Part shown: positions 8,064-16,430 of the stretch, piece after piece
How positions within the stretch are numbered: position 1 is the stretch's first letter
Layout of the letters: each line of letters starts with the position of its first letter
NCBI GenBank assembly: GCA_964632505.1
Contig: CAZWCE010000007.1
Span: 1-64,000, forward strand
DNA length: 64,000 bases
Direction of reading: 5' to 3'
Source: CAZWCE01 sp964632505
Lineage (GTDB): Bacteria > Planctomycetota > Planctomycetia > Pirellulales > Thermoguttaceae
Notes under the pieces: generated by a model
Told to the model about the DNA's origin: nothing
The model's database searches: none
Seen by the model: the letters and a program-made list of their open reading frames with translations, nothing else
Position numbers and translations under genes: made by a program

Positions 8064-10187
8064 TCACGGCGAACAGGGCCGGACCACCCAACGCATCAAC
8101 CCCGGCTTCTCCAGGGCCGCCGGGATTCCATCGAGCAATTCCTTGCCCGAAACCACACGCCTGCCATCGGCTTCGACATCGGTGATCTCATATCGCCCCT
8201 CCTCTTCGACGGTGAACCACTCCGGAAACTGATTGATTCTCGGATAATCGATCGGCAGGTGCAGGTAATCCCGGTGACGAGGTCGATCGAAGTAGATCTT
8301 CCCGCGCCACGGCTCATCGCCACGGAGCACCAGCATCAGCCGCCCGTCCTCCTCGACCGCCCCGAGACATACATCATCACGCCAGGGCAGTAGATGCGTC
8401 CCCTGGGTTTTCCAGAGAGCGTACATGATCGCCGTTCGGGCGGTATTGCCGTCGCCGTGCCAACCTTCGATGACGCCGTTGGGTTGTTGCTTGGCCCATT
8501 CCTCGCGGATCTCGCTGTCGAGCCAGCGCGACACGCCATCGATCGGCTCTCGATTGTAGAGATTGATGCCACCCTCGATCGAATCGGCGTAGCTATCGGC
8601 GTTGCCCCAGTTGTAGTCGATCAGTTTCGGCTCCAGTTGCGAGAGCACATGCACGACCGCTTGGCGATATGCAGGCACCTCGTCAAGAAGATAGACCGTG
8701 TATATTCCGTTGTAATTGTATCCCCAAGTATCGCAGAACCCCGGCGAATGCTCGCCCGTTTGCGGGTTGTACACATCCCAGAGCATCCCTTCTTCATTCC
8801 GGCCATACTCGAGAATATTATCGCACATGGCGTGAATCGCTTTCCGGTAGGCTTTCGCTTTCTTCTCCCGGGCGAAGTGGACGGCCGCATAGAGTTCGCA
8901 AAGCCCCGAGACGATCTCGCAACCATGATCGCGGAGGCGGAGGCTGGTCTGATCCCGTGTCGGGTGATGTCCGCCGAGAAGATAGTAATCGCCCAAACGG
9001 ATGGCCCAATCCAGGTACTCCTCTTCCCCGGTCATCCAATAGATTCGGGAAAGCGATTGGAGCATTTCGCCGTGGACCTCGATGTTGTTGGTCGGAATCT
9101 TGCCGTAAGGTGTCTCGACGTTCGCATGTTTCCAGATGTCGTCGACGATCCCCAGCATGCGATCGCTCCAGGGACTCGGCCCCAACCATTCGGTCATTGG
9201 CAAAAGACCGTCCTTGACGTATTCCGAACCGCCGAAGAGGATGCTGTTCAAGTTCGGCTTGTCTTCGAGAAAACCGTTCTTTGAAAAAGAGTATGTATCG
9301 GGGAGTCGATCGATCCGACTCGTCAACTCGATTTCGGTTTCGAGCATGTCGCGCATTCTTCCTTCGAACATCTCTCGATCGGTCAAAGCGGCCGTCAGTA
9401 CCATGAAGGGGTAATTGTCGGCCGCGGCATCCTTGGCATTCCAATAATCGGCTCCTTGATTGATATTTCGCGGAATCAGGCCCGACTCGCTATCGGCGTG
9501 ATGTTCGAGCCATCCCTCGACGAATTTCCGGCATCGATAAAAATTTTCATGAGCCCTTCGACTGTTGGCTTCCGCCTCGGCGAACAACCGCCGCAACGAT
9601 TCATCCGGTAAGGCATTTTCCGGCTCTCGGGCCGTATCCCAGAAATCACGCATCTCGGGGAAGACCTCCGGCAAAACCGGAGGCGTCGTCTCGAACGTCA
9701 TACTCTTGGAGGTACTCGGCAAGTCCGTTTTCAAGGACTCCTCCGAGGTGATCAGCCGCACCTCGGAAAGAAACGCCTCCTTGGCGGAGGTGGCGAACAT
9801 CCCGATCTCATATTTCTCGGCTTTCCCGAAATCATCGATGATCTGCGACATGGGGACGACGAGCCACTGGAAACCGGAGTAGTCGCCGTCGCGACGCAGC
9901 TTTTTCTGATCTCCATTGACCACCAACAGCATCTCCCGGGCATCGTTCTTCGCTCCCCAGAGCAGAGCGAGCTGATCCTCCGGCTGCGGATCGACCGCAA
10001 TTTCCAGACCGATGCTCGTCCGCCCCAGCCACAGGTAAGGGGTGGACTCATATTCCTGCACCAAGTCGCCTTCGCGGAATTGGATCCAGGCCCGAGGCCG
10101 TTCCGCCTGCTGCGAAAAAGCATCTGCGCAAAAAATCAGCATCAACAAACCGGCCGGAATCCAGCTCAAGAACGATCTTAAAAACAT
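8064..10187 (-). CDS. Secreted protein, probable alpha/alpha-barrel carbohydrate-active enzyme
   Basis: 707 residues with a clear signal peptide (MFLRSFLSWIPAGLLMLIF...DAFSQ). An N-terminal beta-rich part (to ~200) is followed by long helical stretches rich in Trp, Tyr, Asp and His (ADYWNAKDAAADNYP, EVHGEMLQSLSRIYWMTG, GFCDTWGYNYNGIY, GVIEGWHGDGNTART), which look like a six-hairpin barrel of glycosidases or lyases. No named family is certain. Start chosen at ATG 10187 because GGAGAG lies upstream and the signal peptide follows; the frame stays open further upstream. It follows the GH39-like gene on the same strand (57-bp gap), so the two are probably co-expressed. Confidence 0.78.
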   Translation of the reverse strand: MFLRSFLSWIPAGLLMLIFCADAFSQQAERPRAWIQFREGDLVQEYESTPYLWLGRTSIGLEIAVDPQPEDQLALLWGAKNDAREMLLVVNGDQKKLRRDGDYSGFQWLVVPMSQIIDDFGKAEKYEIGMFATSAKEAFLSEVRLITSEESLKTDLPSTSKSMTFETTPPVLPEVFPEMRDFWDTAREPENALPDESLRRLFAEAEANSRRAHENFYRCRKFVEGWLEHHADSESGLIPRNINQGADYWNAKDAAADNYPFMVLTAALTDREMFEGRMRDMLETEIELTSRIDRLPDTYSFSKNGFLEDKPNLNSILFGGSEYVKDGLLPMTEWLGPSPWSDRMLGIVDDIWKHANVETPYGKIPTNNIEVHGEMLQSLSRIYWMTGEEEYLDWAIRLGDYYLLGGHHPTRDQTSLRLRDHGCEIVSGLCELYAAVHFAREKKAKAYRKAIHAMCDNILEYGRNEEGMLWDVYNPQTGEHSPGFCDTWGYNYNGIYTVYLLDEVPAYRQAVVHVLSQLEPKLIDYNWGNADSYADSIEGGINLYNREPIDGVSRWLDSEIREEWAKQQPNGVIEGWHGDGNTARTAIMYALWKTQGTHLLPWRDDVCLGAVEEDGRLMLVLRGDEPWRGKIYFDRPRHRDYLHLPIDYPRINQFPEWFTVEEEGRYEITDVEADGRRVVSGKELLDGIPAALEKPGLMRWVVRPCSP

Positions 10188-10243
10188 GGGAACTCTCCTT
10201 GAAGAAACAGATGCGTACAAAAAAGAAACGCGAGGCAAGAGAT

Positions 10244-11710
10244 CTATTCCGCATCGATGCATCGATCCTCGACCCAATTCCATTCGGCCAGAACCACCGG
10301 CGAATCATAGACCGGCAGCGAGGAAAAGGTCATTCCATCTTCATTCTTTTTCCAGCGCGATGCCTCGAGAGAGAAGACATGGCCCGAGAGCAGATCGACC
10401 AGGACCGGTTCCTCGAAGGAAATGTCGGAAAACACAACTTCGATGTTTTCCACTGCCGGCTTCTTGCCGGGCCTGTCGCTCGAACGCCAAATAGGAATCA
10501 CGCCCTCCCCTTGCGGATTTTTGTAAACGAATGCCGCATAAGAAGCGTCGGAACCGCTTTGAATATTCACCTCGACCTCTTCGCACCGCTCGAGGGAATC
10601 GTCGAACAGCGCCGTCAAATGCTGGACCGCGTAATAGCCGCGTTTCGGGTGCTCGACGCGCTTCTGATCGTCGATCGCCAAAAGGCCCTTATAATTTCTA
10701 CGTGAGGGATACTGCATGTCGCAGATGGCGAAGTAGGACGACGGAATCCCCCGCCCCAGGTCCCCCAGCAATCGCCGGAGGGCCCATTTCGCCTGGCTGG
10801 TCTCGTTCCAGTCGTTGTTGGAAAGCGCGCCGAACGAACCTCGTTTCGAAGGACAACCGTTCTCTCCTTGTCGCAACGTGAGATGATCTCCGTATGACCG
10901 AACCAAACGCCGCAGTTTCATCACCGCCGGATAGCTGTCGTCCGGATTGTAAGAATAAGGATGATAGGAGATCTCGTCGATCAAATCGAGCGATTCCGCC
11001 TCTTTCAGCCGGTCCAGCACTTTCTTCGTCCAACTGTGCTTGATGCCGGCCGTGGCGAGGCCGGTGATGCGCGAGTCGGGTTGCTCACTTCGAATGATCT
11101 TCGCGGTTCGAATGAGGAGCCGGGCGTACGCATCGTCCGGATTAGCGCCCCGCAGTCCCGGTTCGTTCCAGACCTCCCACTCGTCGACATGCTCCTGATA
11201 ACGGCGAACAAAAGCACGAACGAAGCGATCCCAGCCGGCAAACGCCTCCTCGGAGGTGGGCATTCCGCCGCCGAGGCCCGTCGTGCCCCCCCCGGGATAG
11301 ATCGGATTCCCGTAGCAAAGACAAACCCAGGGTTCCACGCCCTGCCGAACCATGTCGGGAATGATTTCATCGAGCCATGCCCAATCGTACTCCCCCTGCC
11401 GTTTCTCCGTCTTCGCCCAGCCCGACTGGATTCTCGCTTTTTTCGCCCCCAGCGGTCCCAGATAATCCCTCCAATTGGCGTAGATCGTGTAATCGCGATC
11501 CATCGTCTCGGCACCGATCGACCAGTTCGACGACGCGATTTCCCGCGCATCGCGAGCCTCGATTCTCCCGATCGAAGAAAGTCCCTCGCCCCAATCACCG
11601 CCGACAGGTTCTTGGGCAAACGCCGAAGAGAGCAAGCAGCCGAAGATGGCGAGAAAAAGCGGACCGAGCCGGAAAAATCTTTTCGTTTCGAGCAACAAAT
11701 CGTTGAACAT
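10244..11710 (-). CDS. Secreted GH39-like glycoside hydrolase (clan GH-A)
   Basis: 488 residues with a signal peptide (to about residue 32). It is a TIM-barrel retaining glycosidase: WEVWNEPG places the acid/base Glu at 183 and LRQGENG places the nucleophile at Glu283, both in the positions expected for GH39/GH-A enzymes; ARIQSGWAKTE and DEISYHPYSY are further barrel-strand motifs. It likely cleaves a plant or algal polysaccharide in the periplasm. It sits upstream of the alpha/alpha-barrel-like gene and is divergent from the BNR protein and UxaA-like gene, suggesting one polysaccharide-use locus. Substrate is not readable from sequence. Confidence 0.85.
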   Translation of the reverse strand: MFNDLLLETKRFFRLGPLFLAIFGCLLSSAFAQEPVGGDWGEGLSSIGRIEARDAREIASSNWSIGAETMDRDYTIYANWRDYLGPLGAKKARIQSGWAKTEKRQGEYDWAWLDEIIPDMVRQGVEPWVCLCYGNPIYPGGGTTGLGGGMPTSEEAFAGWDRFVRAFVRRYQEHVDEWEVWNEPGLRGANPDDAYARLLIRTAKIIRSEQPDSRITGLATAGIKHSWTKKVLDRLKEAESLDLIDEISYHPYSYNPDDSYPAVMKLRRLVRSYGDHLTLRQGENGCPSKRGSFGALSNNDWNETSQAKWALRRLLGDLGRGIPSSYFAICDMQYPSRRNYKGLLAIDDQKRVEHPKRGYYAVQHLTALFDDSLERCEEVEVNIQSGSDASYAAFVYKNPQGEGVIPIWRSSDRPGKKPAVENIEVVFSDISFEEPVLVDLLSGHVFSLEASRWKKNEDGMTFSSLPVYDSPVVLAEWNWVEDRCIDAE

Positions 11711-11843
11711 GGAACCCCCTCATTTTCATAGTGCGGCAGCGCGATCTTCGGAGCACTTCCGTTGACGCGAACCCACAAGGTTTCTTGAAATCGGGACCGA
11801 CCGGGTATAAAATAACCGCGGTCGCAACACTTCGTTGACCGCC

Positions 11844-11872
11844 ATTATATCGGACCTCTTCGTCTCGATGCA
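11844..11872 (-). promoter_or_regulatory. Possible promoter of the GH39-like gene
   Basis: A perfect TATAAT (11849-11844 on the minus strand) lies 134 bases upstream of the start codon. The -35 (TGCATC, 17-nt spacer) is poor. Confidence 0.3.
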
Positions 11873-11957
11873 AACCTTCGTCGGCATCTTTTCCGAAGAG
11901 GTAGGTTCGTCTGTTCTCCCCTTCCATTTTCCGCCCCCTTTCTCGGAGTTGAATTCC

Positions 11958-13310
11958 ATGCAAGCTGTGTTCGATCGCCGATGGCCGCTTTCTTGGCTAC
12001 TTTTGTTCTCCTGTCCCCTTCTGGTAGCGGCAGAAGGGCCTGCTGACTGGAAAACCCTCAAAAAGAACGGCGGCTGGTGCTGGTTCCAGGACGAACGAGC
12101 CCTGGTCGACGGTCGGCAAGTCATTTTCGGAAGTGTGGCCGGCACCACGCGCGACGGTTCGGAAGCGGGCGACATCGTCGTGACCCGCTACGATTTCGAC
12201 AACGGCACCGCCGCTTCATTCGAACTGCACGACCGTCTCCAGTGCGACGATCACAACGTCCCCGCCTTGCTCCGGTTGCCCGACGGCCGTCTTCTGGCCA
12301 CCTACACCAAGCACGGCAGCGACCGGATGATCCGCTACCGCGTGACCGAAAGTCCCGGAGACATCACCGCCTGGGGCCCGCTTCGCCTGATCGAGATGCC
12401 GGCGGGAGTGACTTATACAAATCTACATTACCTCGGCGACGAGAACGACGGCAAAGGTCGGCTCTACAATTTCTCCCGCGCCGCAGGAACGAATCCCAAC
12501 TGGATGGTCAGCGACGATTCCGCCCAAAGCTGGAAGTACGGAGGAGAAGTGTTCGACTGGCCGGGCCGTCCCTATGTGAAGTACGCTTCCGACGGCCGAA
12601 GGACGATCCATTTGATCACGACCGATGCCCATCCGATCAACTACAGCAACAGCATCTACCACGGCTATCTCCGCGACGGTGTACTTCACGATTCCTTCGG
12701 CAATGCGATCTCTCGACTCGACAGTGGACCGATGAGCGACAAACAGTTGACCCGGGTTTTTCCCGGCGATCCGCATCACGTCGCTTGGACGATCGATCTC
12801 CATCTGGACGCGGAGGGACACCCCGTCATCGCTTTTTCCGTACAGAAAGACGGTGCCTCGTTCAGCAACAGCCACACCAGAGAAGGCCCCGGTTGGGATC
12901 ATCGTTATTACTATGGCCGTTTCGACGGAAAAAAGTGGCACGCCCACGAAATGGCCTACGCCGGAACCGGCCTTTACGCCGCCGAAGCCGACTACACGGG
13001 GCTGGTCGCCATCGATCCGCACGACGTGAACACCGTCTACATCTCGGCCGATGTACACCCGGTGACCGGGCTCCCCAACGTCAGTGCGAAGGACAACCGC
13101 CGGCACTACGAAATCTTCCGGGGACGGACCCCGAACGACGGAAAAGACTGGGGCTGGGAACCCGTCACCACGGATTCCCCGTGCGACAACCTCCGCCCGA
13201 TCATCCCCATCGGCCGGCCCGCCGAACGCATCGTCCTCTGGACTCGAGGCACCCTGACGACCTTCACCGATTATGATCTCGATGTGGTCGGGTTCGCCGA
13301 AAATCGTTGA
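11958..13310 (+). CDS. Secreted BNR_4-type beta-propeller protein
   Basis: 450 residues. A signal peptide (MQAVFDRRWPLSWLLLFSC, cleavage near VAAEG) is followed by sialidase/BNR-like repeats, e.g. GGWCWFQDERALV, NPNWMVSDDSAQSWKYGG and WGWEPVTTDSP. BNR_4 proteins are seven-bladed propellers, and some characterised relatives are polysaccharide lyases (PL24/PL25-type ulvan lyases) or glycosidases; the catalytic histidines cannot be assigned here with confidence. Start chosen at ATG 11958 because it begins the signal peptide; a longer frame to 11835 lacks support. It is followed 72 bases later by the UxaA-like gene on the same strand. Confidence 0.84.
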   Translation: MQAVFDRRWPLSWLLLFSCPLLVAAEGPADWKTLKKNGGWCWFQDERALVDGRQVIFGSVAGTTRDGSEAGDIVVTRYDFDNGTAASFELHDRLQCDDHNVPALLRLPDGRLLATYTKHGSDRMIRYRVTESPGDITAWGPLRLIEMPAGVTYTNLHYLGDENDGKGRLYNFSRAAGTNPNWMVSDDSAQSWKYGGEVFDWPGRPYVKYASDGRRTIHLITTDAHPINYSNSIYHGYLRDGVLHDSFGNAISRLDSGPMSDKQLTRVFPGDPHHVAWTIDLHLDAEGHPVIAFSVQKDGASFSNSHTREGPGWDHRYYYGRFDGKKWHAHEMAYAGTGLYAAEADYTGLVAIDPHDVNTVYISADVHPVTGLPNVSAKDNRRHYEIFRGRTPNDGKDWGWEPVTTDSPCDNLRPIIPIGRPAERIVLWTRGTLTTFTDYDLDVVGFAENR

Positions 13311-13382
13311 TCTCTCAGGAGCGTTTTCTCCGAAGATCATTCCGACACTCTCCTATTCTTCACATCCCGGAGGAACCGACCG

Positions 13383-14597
13383 GTGGAAGCACGACACTAC
13401 GAAGGCTACCGACGATCGGACGGCTCGGTCGGCATTCGAAACCACCTGCTGGTGATCTACCTGGTCGAGTGCGCGCATCATGTCGCGCGCCGCATCAGCG
13501 ATGCTTTCGAGAAAGAGTCGGTGCATCTGATCGGATTTCCCGGCTGCTACCCGAACCAGTATGCCGCCAAGATACTCGATCGCCTTGCGACCCACGGGAA
13601 CGTCGGCGGGGTCCTACTCGTTTCGCTCGGATGCGAATCGTTCGACGCCGAGTCGTTGTTGGGGACGATTCGGGAGACGGGACGCCCGGCCGAACTTCTG
13701 ACCATTCAGGAAAACGGGGGGACCCTTTCTTCGATCGAACTGGGAAAACGGCTCACCGCGGAGATGCTTGAGGAATTGCGAACGATTCCCCGACAGCCGA
13801 TCCGATGGGACCGGCTGGTCGTCGGGACGATCTGTGGAGGTTCCGATGCGACCAGCGGGCTGAGCGCGAATCCCGCCGTAGGGCAATGTCTCGATCGTTT
13901 CGTCGACGAGGGAGGCACCGCCCTGTTCGAGGAAACCGGCGAGTTGATCGGCTGCGAGCGACTCATCGCCGCAAGAGCCGAAAACGAAAAGGTCGGCCGA
14001 GAGATCGAGTCGGCCATTACCAAAGCGGCGAACTATTACACCACTCTCGGACACGGAAGTTTTGCTCCCGGAAACGCCGCCGGAGGATTGACGACCATTG
14101 AGGAGAAATCGCTGGGGGCCTATTGCAAGAGCGGCAACTCGGCCATCGAAGGAGTGCTGCGGCCCGGAGAATCGCCCCCCGGAAAAGGGCTCTATCTGCT
14201 CGATGTGGTCCCGGACGGCCCGGTCCGATTCGGGTTTCCCAACATCGCCGACAACGCGGAAATCGTCGAGCTGATCTCTTGCGGCTGTCATCTCATTTTG
14301 TTCACTACCGGCCGAGGCTCGGTCGTCGGATCCGCCGTTTCACCGGTGATCAAGATCTGCGCAAACCATGAAACGTTCCGGAAACTGGAAGACGACATGG
14401 ACATCGACGCGGGCAAGATCCTTCTGGGGCAAGGAACGCACCGGAGCGTGGCGGAAGAGATCCATCGGAAGATGCAACAAGCGGCATCGGGAGAACCGAC
14501 CAAGAGCGAGCGGCTGGGACACCGCGAATTCCTCCTGACCTATAAATGGTTTCGAGAAGGCGAATCGACCGGGCGCGAAACCTGCTGCGACGGTTAG
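13383..14597 (+). CDS. UxaA-family altronate/galactarate dehydratase-like protein
   Basis: 404 residues, matching the catalytic C-terminal part of UxaA/GarD enzymes without the N-terminal SAF domain. Motifs include GYRRSDGSVGIRNHL, GFPGCYPNQY, GTICGGSDATSGLSANPA, HGSFAPGNAAGG and the Cys-rich ELISCGCH segment, consistent with the metal-dependent dehydration of sugar acids. Its position beside secreted polysaccharide-degrading proteins suggests it handles a uronate-derived acid. The GTG start at 13383 has GGAGG upstream. It converges with the HisN-type gene with a single base between stops. Confidence 0.85.
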   Translation: MEARHYEGYRRSDGSVGIRNHLLVIYLVECAHHVARRISDAFEKESVHLIGFPGCYPNQYAAKILDRLATHGNVGGVLLVSLGCESFDAESLLGTIRETGRPAELLTIQENGGTLSSIELGKRLTAEMLEELRTIPRQPIRWDRLVVGTICGGSDATSGLSANPAVGQCLDRFVDEGGTALFEETGELIGCERLIAARAENEKVGREIESAITKAANYYTTLGHGSFAPGNAAGGLTTIEEKSLGAYCKSGNSAIEGVLRPGESPPGKGLYLLDVVPDGPVRFGFPNIADNAEIVELISCGCHLILFTTGRGSVVGSAVSPVIKICANHETFRKLEDDMDIDAGKILLGQGTHRSVAEEIHRKMQQAASGEPTKSERLGHREFLLTYKWFREGESTGRETCCDG

Positions 14598-14598
14598 C

Positions 14599-15399
14599 TT
14601 ACAAGGACGACTTCTTCGGATACTTCCGGGTGATCGAAAGCACCTTTTCCAGAAGTGCGGGGTTGGTTCCGATGCCTTCCCCCCCATGGATCGTGGGATT
14701 GCCCTGCCAATCGGTGAACACGCCGCCGGCTTCGCGGAGAATCGTCAACATCGGCCCGGCATCCCATGCACTCATGTAGGCGTCGACCATCAAGTCGGCT
14801 CGACCGGTGACGATCAGAAAATACCCGTAGGCATCTCCCCAGGTGCGTGTCAAGCGGCAGGCCCGCTCCAATTCGACGTAGGCCTCGCGGCGCCCCATCT
14901 CATCGAAGGTGATCACCTCGCTGGTAAGAAAAAGCGATTCGGCCAAGCGCTCGCAGGAGCCCACTTTCGCCGGCTTGGGGACGGGCTCTTTCTCCGAGTG
15001 ATACCAGGCTCCTTCGTTCTCGGCCGCCCAGACCGTCTCCTGCATCGCCGGCAACTGAATCACACCGATTTTCGGCTCTCCTTCATACTCGACGCCGATC
15101 AAGGTGCTATACAGAGGAACACCATGAATGAACGACTTCGTTCCGTCGATCGGATCCAGAATCCAGCGGTAGCCGGAAGAACCTTTCTTCTCGGGAAATT
15201 CCTCGCCGAGGACGGCATCGTCGGGAAAAACCTCCTCGATACCGCCTCGAATGAGCAGCTCCGCTTCGCGATCGGCGACCGTCACCGGACTGCTGTCGTC
15301 TTTCCGTTCCACCTGAAGCTTCTCGTCGCGGAAATAGCGCAATGTCAAATTGCCCGCTTCTCGAGCCAGGCGTACCGCAAGATCCAGTCGCGATTTCAT
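14599..15399 (-). CDS. hisN: Histidinol-phosphatase, inositol-monophosphatase fold
   Basis: 266 residues. The metal-binding motifs of the IMPase fold are intact: VLGEEFPE (Glu), WILDPIDGTKSF (Asp-Pro-Ile-Asp-Gly-Thr) and AYMSAWDAGPM (WD). The overall pattern, including SPVTVADREAE and TRTWGDAYGY, fits the histidinol-phosphatase branch, which removes phosphate from L-histidinol phosphate in histidine synthesis. Inositol or fructose-bisphosphate phosphatase activity cannot be excluded by sequence. No other his gene is adjacent, which is common for hisN. Confidence 0.85.
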   Translation of the reverse strand: MKSRLDLAVRLAREAGNLTLRYFRDEKLQVERKDDSSPVTVADREAELLIRGGIEEVFPDDAVLGEEFPEKKGSSGYRWILDPIDGTKSFIHGVPLYSTLIGVEYEGEPKIGVIQLPAMQETVWAAENEGAWYHSEKEPVPKPAKVGSCERLAESLFLTSEVITFDEMGRREAYVELERACRLTRTWGDAYGYFLIVTGRADLMVDAYMSAWDAGPMLTILREAGGVFTDWQGNPTIHGGEGIGTNPALLEKVLSITRKYPKKSSL

Positions 15400-15570
15400 C
15401 GTATCCTCAATTCATGGCATAGGCAACGAAAAAGAGAACGTGCTTCCGCCAACTTGCCGAAAGCCGAAGGTCTCTCTGGGACCCAATATAACGAGACATT
15501 CACCGGAAGTCGAGGGGAGAGCCGGCACCCAAGCGGCAAGATCATGAACCATGGAGGAAGTCACTCCCCC

Positions 15571-16398
15571 TCAAGCCGCCTCGGCGGCGACCAGTTCATG
15601 GTTGAGTGCTTCGACGTGTCCCGGTGAAATCGAGGAAAAGCCCTCGGCGAAGCCGATCAGCAATCCAAGATCGCAGAGACGATTGATCTTTCTCGGAATT
15701 CCCTGAGTCAACTCATGAAGTAGAGGGAACGCTTCGCTCTGAATGATCTCCTTCTCTTGCCCCGCTTCTCGAAGACGGTGAACGATATATGCCGCGGTCT
15801 CCTCTTCGGTGAACGGCTGCAGCATACACTTGGCGTCGATGCGCTCCTCGAACGATTCGAGTCTCCCGATGATGGGAAAGAGGGAAGGCGCCCCCACCAG
15901 AAGAAGTGAGAGACAAGGCACGCCGTGATACTCAATGTTCAAGAGCAATTTGAGGGCCTGGAACGTTCGCAAATCGTCGATCAGATGTGCTTCGTCGATC
16001 ACCAACACGGTATGCCGTCCCGTTTCGCCGGCTTCGAGGAGGAAGTGCTCGATCCGACGCAAGCTGAGGTCCACGGTCTCGGCGCCCTGCCCGACCGGCT
16101 GGGATACCATCTCCGCGGCGATATATCCCAAAAGATCCCGCGTGTTCATTTGCGGAAAGACGACATGGACGAAAGTGCCGGACACCGCATGATCGGTGGC
16201 GAGGTTTTTGAGCATCCGGGTCACCAGCGTTTTTCCGACACCCGTTTCGCCCGCGAGAATCCCGCTTCCTCGGCAATCTTCCAGGGCATATCGGAGCTTC
16301 AGCAGATTGGCCTGATGCGTCTGGCTGGGATAATAGAAATCGGCATTGAGGTGGTTTTCGAACGGTTTCTTCTTCAATCCCCAGTAGTCAAGATACAT
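15571..16398 (-). CDS. ExeA/GspA-family AAA ATPase
   Basis: 275 residues. It starts with the family hallmark MYLDYWGLKKKPFENHLN. Walker A is GETGVGKT (50-57) and Walker B is LVIDEAH (132-138); the C-terminal helical part includes ELTQGIPRKINRLCD. Relatives work in type II secretion assembly (ExeA) or in exopolysaccharide/PEP-CTERM loci as secretion ATPases. This protein has only the ATPase part, without a peptidoglycan-binding domain. It is the last gene of a minus-strand set with the CpsD-like protein (32-bp gap) and a membrane-anchored low-complexity protein, so a role in envelope polymer export or assembly is the best inference. Confidence 0.88.
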   Translation of the reverse strand: MYLDYWGLKKKPFENHLNADFYYPSQTHQANLLKLRYALEDCRGSGILAGETGVGKTLVTRMLKNLATDHAVSGTFVHVVFPQMNTRDLLGYIAAEMVSQPVGQGAETVDLSLRRIEHFLLEAGETGRHTVLVIDEAHLIDDLRTFQALKLLLNIEYHGVPCLSLLLVGAPSLFPIIGRLESFEERIDAKCMLQPFTEEETAAYIVHRLREAGQEKEIIQSEAFPLLHELTQGIPRKINRLCDLGLLIGFAEGFSSISPGHVEALNHELVAAEAA

Positions 16399-16430
16399 GC
16401 GTTCACCTTGCTTTCCAGACAGTGGTTTGA

